From: Lojkania enalia
Lineage: Eukaryota > Ascomycota > Dothideomycetes > Pleosporales
Reading direction: 5' to 3'
NCBI GenBank assembly: GCA_010094045.1
Contig: ML986584.1
Location: forward strand, 434,001-498,000
DNA length: 64,000 nt
Shown: positions 1 through 10,900 of the stretch, piece after piece
Layout: every line of letters starts with the position of its first letter
How positions within the stretch are numbered: the first letter of the stretch is position 1
The notes under the pieces: generated by a model
What the model was told of the DNA's origin: nothing
Seen by the model: only the letters and a program-made list of their open reading frames with translations
Databases searched by the model: none
Made by a program: the position numbers and the translations under genes

Positions 1-1689
1 AGCAGGCGCTTCTATTGGTGTGAAAAAGCACAAGGTAAAACACGCTGTGGGAGGAAGGGGGGGGGCCGAGGAGAAAATCCTCCGTACATACATACATATT
101 GCGCTGCACGTTCTCTTACTGGCTATGTAACGGTTTCTGCGACCGCTCCTGCGACCCCAGAATACGAAAGCAGGTTTTCGGTGGCAGAATTACTCATAAG
201 TAATGGACGTGTACCCGTCTATGCAAGTAGAGTATTGACGGTGCCACCCCAAATACAACATTGTTACCGGAAATAGTCCTCATACCAATATCTTTCTACC
301 CAAAAGGTAGGCCATCGCATTGACGTATCGTGGCTGTGACGACGATCAATGAAGGCGGCCGCAGAAAGGGCATATAGATAGAATTGCAGCCCGCATATTG
401 CATGTCGCTCTCTGTAGAATTAGAGCACTTGGTATAAGACAAATGCAAATACTGAGAGGAGGCGGATGTATGCATCCGTCTTTTGGGATCATTAGACCGA
501 GCGGGCTTCCTCTACATACCGCGGAATACCGTCGAAGAATGGTATTTTTAGCAGCACCGGCGGTTCTCCAACGCTCAGCTGCATCGTACCAGTCGAGAGA
601 CGGTTGAGCGGCTAAGGAGTCTTTGCAGACAGTGAGGCGGGTTGCGTTTAGACGTAGATTTAAGGTATACCTACCCCAAGTACGAAATATGCCCTCAATG
701 AATAGTCGACTGCCTCTGCAAAAGGTGGTCCAGAAGAAGTACCGTTGAGTGGAGCAAGAATGCTTTACCGGCCCCGCCTTGCTGATGAAAGAAAGTCCAG
801 TTAATAAGTCGGTCACTCGGCAAAATGGATTGATATACATCGGAACTAGAGATAAAATTGGGATTGATAGTATACATCATCTACGAGGCAACTCTAGTCT
901 ATTTGGCTTCGAAGAGGTCGTGGCTGAGGATTGACGGATTCCTGTCGATGTCGTAAAATCATGTCGTGATGGATTACATATTCCTCTAGCGTCGCGAGCG
1001 GAAAGCGGGAATTGGGTAAACGATGGTTATAGGACTTGTAGTTGCTAGCTCCACTAGGCGGTTGCTTAGCTAATTATCATTCGAGCCAAAATGAATATCG
1101 CATCACGTGTTCGGTCTCTCGGCTATTACTGAGAGTTTAGCAAGTCAGATCTAGCTTGCTTCGGAAATGGTCTCTTTCTCGAAAGGGTAAGCAAATTAAT
1201 TCCCTTGATAGCGGAAGTATAGATATTTCAGTTGTCCCGCCTGTCAACACTGTTTCAGCCCTATGACAATAATTCAGTGTCAAAAACTTATGGTAGAAAT
1301 CACTTGGTATCTCAATGCTGACCTCATCCGCGTGCGAATTCCACCTGAAGTCCACTTGAACCCAACATGCTACGAAGTCTGAAAACGAAAGATTTCCTAA
1401 TCGGCTCCACTTAGTAATTGGTCATCCTTGATCGTTTGCCAGTCTAGTCTCCAGGGCCTCACGTTAAAATAGCCCGTATCCCGCGATCAAAAGTACCCGA
1501 GATTTCATCGCTGTCGGGGAGAGGAATTTCCTTATGTGGTTTGTAGTCAAAGTAACGACGAATTTATATGTGTCAAGACGCTAGGAAGACGAACTATCGC
1601 GTACGATTCCGGTGTGGCACATGTCCCACGACGGGTTCATAGGTGACAAGGGCCTATATTAAGAAGTATGATAATTTCTTCGAATGGGA
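1..1689. other. Left-edge region without a recognised gene
   Basis: No reading frame here gave a protein I recognise; open frames are short and mostly overlap one another on opposite strands. The N-terminal part of the Zn2Cys6 factor relic that follows should lie here, including its CxxCxxxxxxC cluster, but I could not find that cluster in any frame. Either it has decayed beyond recognition or it was lost. No repeat or RNA gene was seen. Confidence 0.5.
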
Positions 1690-3450
1690 ACAGAAGTGGG
1701 TGAAAACGAGTGGAGATGGTAAGTTTGCCACCCTCACAGTTGCTCAATACAGAGTTTCGACCAGCCAAACAAACCAGTGGATTTCATCGATAAATCATCT
1801 AAAGTTGCCGAAGATGTGAAATTAGAAAAATGCCTCGACTACAGTAGAGGTGAGCAGTAAACAAGGAGCGACCCCCATAAGCCAGCCAAGGCGATCACGG
1901 AGAAGAGATATCACAACCGTGGACGAAACGGTCCGTTCCAGTCAGTAGAAACGCGTTAAATACTGCTGGATAGCACTGATGCCTCGTTAGAGAATCTTCC
2001 TCGGAGACCAAGCCCTATATCGTACCTATTCCGGGGAATTGTCCACCGGCCAACCAAGCTTTCTATCAGCGGGAGCACCCGTTGATCCAAATAGCTTGAC
2101 GATGTCCGATAACGTGGGCCAATTATGCCTTAAAACTGGCCCGTTTGGAGTCTTGCCCCACGATCCTGATTTCATGGGGGAATTTCCCCCTAACACTCCC
2201 AAATTACCGATCAACTAGCCAGTAGAAAACCGTTTAGAAGCGCAGCTTTACCGATTCTTTGTCGAAAAGGTTACTGTTTGGGTCGGTGCCTAAATCACCC
2301 CTAGTTACTGATGCAAAAATCATCCTAGCAGGACACGACGTGTTCGGAAAGCCTCTTTAGGGAGATCATTTTAAAACTAATACTCACGAACTCGATGATG
2401 CTCGACGCCGTCTTTCTGCTCGCTGCGCAGTATTTGAAGGGAGTCAGTCCACCATTTTCCACCGAGCCGTCTCAATATCATGAGCGGCTGCTGAATCTGC
2501 TTATTCCGCATATAGCTAATTGGGGATTACATCGAAAATGAAGCCGCACTTACCGCCGCCGTTATTCTACGGTCATCTGAGGACTCTTTTGGTACGTTTG
2601 ATACCTTCGTAGGAGAAGTCGAGCGATTAATACCGAGCACGAACAGCTAGAAAAGAGGGGCAATCGCGCTTGTCTACGTTTGAGCTCTTCACAACTGCTG
2701 GCGGCTCACTCCTCAGCACATCAAGCGCTGTGGTCTGGGCATGTTTCCTGAAACATGTCCGCTTCAAAATTTATAGTGCGCTTTTAAAACAACCTAGCTT
2801 ACAGGCCAACTATCAAAGCTTCTTCTTGCCGGGCTTGGACAAGCCAGATGACGATATTCACTTTGTGTAACCGCAGTCTAGATCTGCGCGGGAGTGTTTT
2901 AATAGTGCTCTTCGGATTGCGATACAGAAAGGAACTAGCAAGAACTAAAGGCGCTGGTTGACGGCTGGGAGAATTCAAGACCTGCTAGCTTTTCACCATC
3001 CTTCTATCGGGAGGCCGACATCGAGCAAGTTAGATACTACCCCGACCTTTGATGCTTACATCGTAATATAGTAAGTATATCCGAACCATAGGCTATACCT
3101 TCTCGCTGACATGAATGCAGCTGAAGCGAATCAGGATCCTCAGATTGCCCGTGTCGCACCAGCTCAACATCAGCCAAGCTTAGCTAAGGACGCGACTTAA
3201 GATCTCAAAAATTTGAATACGGCTGAAATTCAGGATAGATTGAGAGAAACCGTTGCGATTGCTCGATGCAATGGACACAGAATGCCAGCTCTATTCTGAG
3301 CTAGTCACCCTCTATATTCCTTCCGTCCATTGGCTGTCGATCACACGGATCGGGTAAAAATCATACAATTACTTGAAGAGGTGGATGCCGTGGGATGGGC
3401 CACGAAACCAGCCATGCACTGGCTAGCAACAAAGGGGATGATGCGTTGAG
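1690..3450 (+). pseudogene. Decayed Zn2Cys6 fungal transcription factor (middle and C-terminal regions)
   Basis: Fragments in changing plus-strand frames follow the order of the fungal-specific regulatory domain of ARCA-like C6 factors: PVDFIDKSSKVAED (about 1775-1820), QLYRFFVEKVTVW (about 2240-2285), MLDAVFLLAAQYLKGV (about 2400-2450), YHERLLNLLIP (about 2480-2512), ENEAALTAAVILRSSE (2534-2581), WACFLKHVRFKIYSALL (about 2737-2790), RPASFSPSFYREAD (about 2970-3020), VRETVAIARCNGHRMPALF (about 3240-3298) and VKIIQLLEEVDAVGW (about 3354-3400). Stops and frame changes separate the pieces and the zinc cluster was not found, so no full-length product is possible. In the family the zinc cluster binds DNA and this region modulates activation. 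Assignment rests on motif order seen by eye, so the subfamily is uncertain. Boundaries are approximate. Confidence 0.62.
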
Positions 3451-3817
3451 AAAGCATAATGTGAAAGATTTATGGCCTAGGTCATGATGAACCGGCAAGC
3501 TCCGAAGAAGCTAGAATGGAGATTGAGCTCCTTGGACTACTAACGACGTTTACTGAGCGCCTGCGATCGAGACGAGGCTGAGAGAAGGAACCACCAACGA
3601 GGACACTCCTCCGGCTTTCGTATTAACACCACTTCGGAAGAACCCTCGCACCGAGGAACCATCATGACTTCGGGAGCCGGGGAGCCGAGGAGCGGCACTC
3701 ACAGCGATCGAATGAACGCTAGCGAAGAATGGAGTCAACTACTATTCGTATATTAGGCCATGATCTAGACCTTAGCTGTCTAGCTCGGTCTTCGACGCAA
3801 GGTTTGATCTTCAACAA

Positions 3818-5116
3818 TCATTTGGCTAGCCACGCTCCTAACCACCAACTCGCGAATGCTATACCGGTAAACGCAACTACAATCGCATTACCCTTCCTTG
3901 TTAGCGCAAGATACGACAAAATACCAACAATTATTTCCAAGCGCCTGGCCGCGTCTCGCCTCGCCCTCCAGTTGGGGTTGATTGGGAAGGGAGGATTGGA
4001 CCGAATATCGCCAGAATCAGAAGCAGTGATTGGCGAGTCAGCGATGCGTAACGACAGGGCGACCGGCCGGTGATCTGATGTTGGCTGAATAGGTAGTGCA
4101 ATGTAATTCTGGAGTTCAAGCCTTGGGGAGGAAGCTGGCGAAGGGAGGAACAGGATACGATCACACCAACTTGGATAACGGTGCTTCGCCCATACCCAAG
4201 TCTCTCCGGGATCCGACGCGGTGCGCTTATGTGGATTTGAGGGTTGTCTGCGTTGCATGGAGTACTTGTACGTTGGAGGAAATGTAATAGGCAGCTCACG
4301 CAATCCATGAAGAGTTCTATTTGCTTCTTTTTCCCGCGTTAGCTGGTCAGTCTTCAACAGCTGGGAGAAATGTGTTGGCGAGGCCTCCGGTTGTCCAGGC
4401 TGCGGGTAGAGGTGATAGGCTTTCGGACCGGGCGCCTCGTCCATTGTCCTGTAGTTCAGGTCCCCGGCGAAGAACAGGTGCGTCTGGGGCGCGAACATGC
4501 CGCTCCTATCCGGGGGGGGCTCTGGGGATGCAGAGAGCAGAGGGACTTCCTCGGACGAGCTATAACCAGAGTTGTCATTGCTTAGGAAGACCAGATTGCG
4601 CACGATGCTCTCCCAGTCCTTGTTGCGAGCCTCTATATTGTATTCCATCGGAGCTAGGTGAGCGGCTGCGAAGGTTATGGGAAGGACAACATCGGACCCG
4701 GCGCACGCAATCCCGAGACGCATCGCGACCGCACCCTTGTTTCCCATGTCCCAGAATCCCACGCCCGCCCCTGCTGATTGTATCCACTGCACCTTCTCCG
4801 CAAACTGAGGCTGCGCGAAGATCATGAGCGCCGTCATGCCCAGCGACCGCGTAGCGACATGCTCGAGCTGCACCGCGCCATGGCTTCGCAGCTTTGCAGC
4901 AAGCTGTACTGTGTCGGTGACGCGGTTAAAGTACGGAGTCAGATACGAGCCGCCTAGGAATGAGTATGTAATCGGAGCAATTTCCTGCAGAGCGATAGCG
5001 AGGATGTCGGGGACGGAGGCTGTTGCAGGGAGAGCATCGAACAACGACGGCGCTAGGGCTTCAGGGCTAACGAGGCTGCGCGCGCAGTTGAAGGTCAGCA
5101 GGTAGAGTTCGAACAT
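3818..5116 (-). CDS. Inositol polyphosphate 5-phosphatase (IPPc fold) with C-terminal membrane anchor
   Basis: Single-exon gene of 432 residues. The DNase I-like phosphatase fold shows nearly all its signatures: TFNC (N10), LQEI (E45), GNKGAV (N126, K127), AAHLAPM (H153), FFAGDLNYR (D219, N221), PPTYKY (281-285), PSWCDRILF (D319) and TSDHRP (D348, H349). These residues bind Mg2+ and the phosphate and provide the catalytic Asp/His, so the enzyme is expected to remove the 5-phosphate from phosphoinositides or soluble inositol phosphates. The C-terminus carries two hydrophobic stretches (393-405 and 411-431) and ends at residue 432, which suggests a tail-anchored protein facing the cytosol. No SAC, C2 or RhoGAP domain is present, so it is not a synaptojanin or OCRL homologue. 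It diverges from the dehydrogenase gene starting at 5889 across about 770 bp. Substrate and membrane are inferred. Confidence 0.9.
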   Translation of the reverse strand: MFELYLLTFNCARSLVSPEALAPSLFDALPATASVPDILAIALQEIAPITYSFLGGSYLTPYFNRVTDTVQLAAKLRSHGAVQLEHVATRSLGMTALMIFAQPQFAEKVQWIQSAGAGVGFWDMGNKGAVAMRLGIACAGSDVVLPITFAAAHLAPMEYNIEARNKDWESIVRNLVFLSNDNSGYSSSEEVPLLSASPEPPPDRSGMFAPQTHLFFAGDLNYRTMDEAPGPKAYHLYPQPGQPEASPTHFSQLLKTDQLTREKEANRTLHGLRELPITFPPTYKYSMQRRQPSNPHKRTASDPGETWVWAKHRYPSWCDRILFLPSPASSPRLELQNYIALPIQPTSDHRPVALSLRIADSPITASDSGDIRSNPPFPINPNWRARRDAARRLEIIVGILSYLALTRKGNAIVVAFTGIAFASWWLGAWLAK

Positions 5117-5888
5117 CGTCGCCGGGTCGCTGATGGAGCATCAGCAATGCTACGGTTGTTGAGAGCAGATGCAGAGCAGATGCACAGCAGATGCACGGCC
5201 AACGCAAGGGTCTCGGAAGGCCGGACTAGCATCTGAACCTATCTTAGTAGGTAGACGATCTAGTAGGTGCGTCGAGCCGCAACAAGCAATAGAAGGAGTC
5301 ACGATCCGCTTACTCCTAACGTTGACCGCGTCCTTTGCGTTGAAATACCGGGGGCGCACAATGGCGATTTGCCATTGCGCTGCGAGGTTCCGCCCGTCCC
5401 ACCCGCACCCGTCCACGGGCTACCGCAAACAACTGCTCCGCTAGCGGGGGGAAGACGCGACTCCACTGCGGCGTCGCCAGTGGAGAAAACGCAGCAACAG
5501 CACCCTATAATAAGGGCAGGTTTACCACACGGATAGATCGGGAGCCTGGATAGGCGGTATGGTGGAAGCGGAAGGAAGATCGTTGACTCGCCAACGCTTA
5601 CCTTGGGCCTGGTACGTCATCGCGCCCATCGTGAAAACCGTCGTGGTGGTGGGGGGAGCTTGTCGAAGCTCTGTTGGGAGACGATTCTGGCCTTCCAACC
5701 CCCTTTTTTTCGCATCGTGACCAAAAACTGTATTGCTTGTCCTCTCTTGGGCCATTCCTCAGCTGAGGATCCTAATCTTAGTGGTTCGAGAACGGCATAG
5801 GCCCAGGCCGACGAACTATCGTGAGATTTATTCTAGGCCGTCCGCCCTCCCTCCCAAAAATTTCTTCACTCAACTGCGCACCGCAGAC
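5117..5888. promoter_or_regulatory. Divergent intergenic region between the 5-phosphatase and the dehydrogenase
   Basis: About 770 bp separate the two start codons, so both promoters must lie here. A short direct repeat of the type gagcagatgca occurs about three times near 5163-5195, just upstream of the phosphatase start. I saw no clear TATA box and no convincing protein-coding frame. Confidence 0.4.
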
Positions 5889-7162
5889 ATGTTCAAACCA
5901 CAACTTCTTCGCCAGGCCGCTCGTGCTGCCCGCGGCCACACTCCACGAGCGGCTCTGAGGACAAGACAGCCCATTGTTTCTTACTCTCGGCCTTTCTCAT
6001 CTTCACCATGCCGTCTCGACGAGCCGCCTCGAGACGACATTGACGCTGCCACAACAGCCGGAGAGCCCGGCGAGAGCGGCGACCACGAAGGGCAGTATGC
6101 ACGGACAGACAATACCATCCAAGTTGAATATCCCGAAGAGAAAGACCTGCCTCCCTCCCAGCCAGTACAAGGCCGAGGAGGTTTCCACTTCAAACGCACT
6201 CTTGCTTCCTTTTCTTTAGAGGGAAAGTCAGCCATCGTCACCGGTGGTGCTAGAGGGTTGGGGTTAGTCATGGCTCAAGCATTGGTGACCAGCGGTGCCG
6301 ATGTTGCCCTAGTAGATATGAACAAGGAAGAGGCTGAAAAGTCGGCCAAAGGCCTCATTAACACATTCAAAGACGAAAACCCGGGATCAGACAAGTAAGC
6401 AAAGCTCACACGCAGCAATTCGGCAGCAGATTTTGTTAAGCAGCGAAACAGGGTGCCAAAGGTTACAGCCCACTACTGCGATGTGTCGAGTCCAACGTCG
6501 GTCGACGAATGTTTGGCGGACATATTGAAAGAGCACGGCAAGATCGATAATCTCGTCACTTCTGCAGGATTCACCGAGAACTTTGATGCCATTTCGTACC
6601 CTCATGACCGCATGCAAAAGCTTTGGAGCGTCAATGTGGATGGCACCTATCTCTGGGCAATTGCCGTGGCCAAGCACCTGATGGAGAGGAAAGCGCCTGG
6701 CAGTGTCGTCATGATTGGCAGCATGTCCGGCGCAATTGTCAACGTGCCACAGCCTCAAGCTCCTTATAACGCGGCTAAGGCTGCTGTGCGGCATTTGGCA
6801 TCGAGTCTGGCTGTTGAGTGGGCTCATGCAGGCATCCGCGTCAACTGCATCTCACCCGGATACATGCTTACGGCCTTGTACGTACCCAGTCCCGTATCAT
6901 TCTAAGCTACCGTAGTAACAACATTGTTCTAGGACCAAGAAAATCCTTGACGACAACCCAGACCTTCAGAAACAGTGGACGTCTTTAATTCCCGTCGGAA
7001 AGATGGGCCGGCCTGAGGACCTCATGGGCGCCGTCACATTCCTCTCAAGTGACGCCAGTCTCTATGTGACAGCAAGTTGCCCCCATTCGATCCTGATAGC
7101 GTGCTGACAATGGTTTATAGGGAGCCGATTTGCGCGTCGATGGCGCCTACACTTGCACTTGA
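5889..7162 (+). CDS. Mitochondrial short-chain dehydrogenase/reductase (polyol/ketose reductase type)
   Basis: Four exons: 5889-6394, 6452-6877, 6933-7071 and 7121-7162, giving 370 residues. The first about 45 residues are Arg/Ser/Ala-rich, lack acids and contain SRPFSSSPCR, a typical mitochondrial presequence. The Rossmann motif TGGARGLG is at 118-125; the Asp in ALVDM favours NAD(H). Downstream are NLVTSAG, the catalytic Ser in IGSMSG, YNAAK (Tyr274, Lys278) and NCISPGYMLT. The C-terminus VTGADLRVDGAYT resembles fungal sorbose reductases and D-arabinitol 2-dehydrogenases, so oxidoreduction of a polyol or ketose is the best guess; the substrate cannot be read from sequence. The start was chosen because it opens the presequence. 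Introns 1 and 2 are ordinary GT-AG (57 and 55 nt). The third (7072-7120) reads correctly only as a GC-AG intron; using the nearby GT would put the conserved C-terminus out of frame. Confidence 0.88.
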
Positions 7163-7938
7163 TGTTCTGTAATGTTCTGTGTTGTCATTCGGAGAAGGGA
7201 AAGGTTTGGGCGGCGCATGGGATAGGACCGATGAATGTAATTCAATAATATACTAGCCTTGAAATTGCACATGGATTGAGAACCCTCGTCGAGATGGGTT
7301 GACTTCTTCGAATCTCTACCTACGAGCTGTTGCGCTGTGATTCCACGAGTGAGCGAGAGGAGAGGCGGAATGGCGGGGTTGATGGTTGACGGATAGACAT
7401 TTGTGCGAACGGTCTACTGAAACGGGTCCAATCCGCTTGGCAAACGTGACCCGACCCACATCAGCCCTGGGAGCGCGGACGACATTTGACAGTGCCCGCA
7501 TCGACAGCGCACATCGAGCTGACCAGCGACTCCGCCTACACCGTCTTGCACGATACCACGAGCCCTCGCACGCCGACCGCGTCGTTGATATTTCTGCACA
7601 TCCGCCACCCATTCCCCACAGTGCTCCCCGCTGCGGCTAGCCATCGGCCTCTCGACGAACCGAACAGCGCACGAAGCGCCCAGCCCGACTGGCAACAGCC
7701 TCGCAACCACCGGAGGCAACCTTAGATGCTCGTCCGCATTGCGCACAGTTCCCACGAGGCATAGAGCAAGGCCGATGTGGACGTCGGCTCGGGCAGCACA
7801 CCGTCTTGCGCTGCGCATGTCCTCCGAAGCAGCCTCGTGAATGACGACGACTGGCCTCCTCGCCCTCGACCGACCGACCTCACTCCCCGACCCGCACACA
7901 CACTCGAACGCACCCAGCACTCACTGCGCGCCGCCGCC
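7163..7938 (+). promoter_or_regulatory. Intergenic region and probable 5' leader of the RhoGEF gene
   Basis: This holds the dehydrogenase 3' end and the promoter and leader of the RhoGEF. The RhoGEF frame stays open back to 7777 with an earlier ATG, but the extension is low-complexity and ATG 7939 sits in a near-ideal context (gccgccgccATGG). I therefore treat 7777-7938 as leader. Confidence 0.5.
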
Positions 7939-10900
7939 ATGGCCTACTACGGCAACGGGACGAATTACTACAACCCCAGAATTCCGCATTCGAACACGGG
8001 CCAGCACCAGCACGACCACGCGTTACCGAGCAACGACAATGGCGACAACGCAAATGGCGGAACCAGCTATGGGTATCCGGGAGCGGCCGCAACGCAGGGC
8101 CGAAGTAGTTTTTCTAACCGCCCCAGCGACGAGCTGTTCATGGGCTCGACAAGCCCCGCGACCGGCTATCCCACCCAACCTACTTCACCAACAGCCGGGG
8201 GATACAACAGCCAGTACCAATACCAGGCGCAGGCGCAGGCGCAGGCGCAGCCTCAGCCTCAGCAGCAGTACAACCCCCAGAACTATACCTCTCCTGTTGT
8301 ACCGCTGCCCAATCCCCAAACCTATGGCGGTCTCAATCGGACCTTCTCCAATCTCGGCCATCAGCCTTACAATCCCGCCCTTTACGCCGAAAACAATTTG
8401 AATCGGAACAACACCGTTAGTCATCCATATGGATTCTCTCCAACTTCGCCGTCCGTCGGTTCCTATCCCTCACCTACGAATTACCAGGCGCAGTTTGGAA
8501 GGACAGCCTCAGTCCAAGGTGGGCGGTCAACTTACACGCCCCCCGCCCCCCCACCACTACCAGTACCACCGGAGAGCTCATCTTCTCTAGCAGAAGAATG
8601 GGAAAGCTATCCGGCCAGGCAGTCATCCACCGCTCACTCGTACCATCGCTCTTCCGATACGTCCCACGCACCCTTACCCTCGCCACCAACATATGAGACG
8701 CGTTATAGCCCCCAAGAACGGCTTGTCAGGTACCAATCGACCTCTAGCCACCTTTCGAATCCCCTACCAACAACACCTCCTACGCCACAAGCTCCCCCCC
8801 ACCGAACCAATACAGTAGAGCGAAGACCCCTCCCTCCCCCACCGCCTCCGAACGAGTCCGACAGCGATGACTATTTTGTTCAGCAGAATGGGGGGGCGTA
8901 CTCGCAAGACGAACTTTTTACACAAGTAGAGAGCATAGCTACTAGGAGCACAGGTGGCTATCGACCACCAGCTCATGTCCAGCAGCCAAATGGGAACCAA
9001 TACCACAACTCTACGTCAGGTTCCAACGGTGGCCGTGTCAATGGAGACCATATGCCCCCATATCCAGTACAGGAGACCTATCTCAGCGACGAAAGCGACG
9101 TTGAAGCAGCTGCTGGCCTAGCTGCTCTTCGTATGGCAGAGGAACAGGAGGAAGCTGACGAAGCACGAAGACGCAGCGGCGGCACGGGGCTTTACAGCAC
9201 CTATGCATCTGTGCAGTCCCCACAGTTGCCGTCTAATACCAGCCAACCGGCCCAGGACAGCGCGAGCGATAGTGATTACGTACCAGTTGATGTAGGCTTA
9301 TACGGTGGCAATTTTGAGCCTCATTTCACTTATGGGGGAGCTCCTAACCAACTAGCGGCTGGCTCCAGCAGTTTCGACAGTCACAGCCACCCAGTGTCGT
9401 CGTCTGGCTCCCAGCGGCGATCTGAAGCCGCCAGTGACGGTTATGACCCTATCCATCCGTTCCCGTCTTTGTCCTTGGACGTTCGCGTTGATACATTTGG
9501 CACAGGTGGACTTGAAGAACCAAGTGCTAGGAGACGGAGTTATGATGAAGGTGATGAGATCGGCCTTTTGGAGCATCAATCACCTGTGGCCGGGGAGCCG
9601 CCTGACATGTTCTATCATCCTGGGATGTCTACGAACCGCCCACTACCACCACCCCCAGCAAATAACAACCGCAGGTACAACCACCAAAGCACAAGCTCTA
9701 CTGGCTCTTACGAGTACTGGCGCAATTCTCAGTCTTCTCGTGGATCATATCCTGTTGATCCACAGTCCATGCAAATGCAAGCCCCCGGAGGCACGCTGGT
9801 GCCACGGTCAACATCACTCTTGCAACACAGCAACACACCTCAGGCCGTGCCGCTTCCGAGGTCGAAGACCGATGCTGAACAAGGACATAGGGCTCGACAA
9901 GCCGCAAATAGGAGTTCCTTCTATCCTGGCCAGGCTGACAGCGATGGAAGCACCCTCACTCCTAATAGTGCTGAGGGCATAGCGATTGATCTTCCGACTT
10001 TGCCGGCTGGTAAACGTTTCAATCCAGCTAAGCTCTCTAGCAACGACTTCAAAAAATGCACCGAGCCATGGGCGCTGAGCTCCATCATATCCTGGCTTAA
10101 GGGCATGACAGAAGGCGAGGCTGACCTGAAAGAAAATGCCATCACTGATGGTCTCGTTGCGCTTTTCACTCACAAGGTACCAACTATGAATATTGCAGAT
10201 GCCGAGACGCTAAGTAGTCGCGTCGTGGCAGAAATGTACAAAGCAGGTACCCTAGTGCACGAAGAAGAGTGGTTGAAATTTTCTTCTGAGACTATGACTG
10301 GAGTGATATTTCAGCTGACAGGTGCCGGATGTTACGCGCCAATGCTGCACAACTACTCTACCCCAGGGCGTTGTTACTCGCACCATTGTCAGAGGACACT
10401 GAAGAAGATTGACCTCCAAACTCAGGCTGGCGCCCCACGATCAGACGATTGGGCCACTTTCTACAAGGTGAAAAAGGAAGACATCGAAGGGGTCAACAAG
10501 AAGGAGGTTGAACGACAAAACATTATTCATGAAATTGTCCAGGGTGAGGACAACTACATGGAGCGAGTTGACGTACTCAGAACCCTCTACCGAGATAGAC
10601 TTGCTTCCGCCCAGCCGCCCGTTATTCCTCCGAAGAAGCTAGCCAAGTTCCTCAAGGATGTCTTTGGCAAGATAGATGCCGTCAAGAAGGCTAATGAGGA
10701 TCACCTACTTCCCCAGATGAAATATCGACAGCAAGAACAAGGCCCATGGATTGTTGGATTTAGCGACATCTTCAGAGAATGGATCAGGAAAGCAAAACAG
10801 GCGTATATTGAGTATGCCGCCGCCTTTCCCTACGCAAGTTTCCTCGTCCGACAAGAAGCCGATAAAAACATGCTGTTCCGCACTTTCCTCGATGAGGCTC

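Noticed and set aside
7777..7938. Upstream ATG extending the RhoGEF by 54 codons
   Set aside because: The extension has no conserved feature, while ATG 7939 has an excellent context and a typical family N-terminus.
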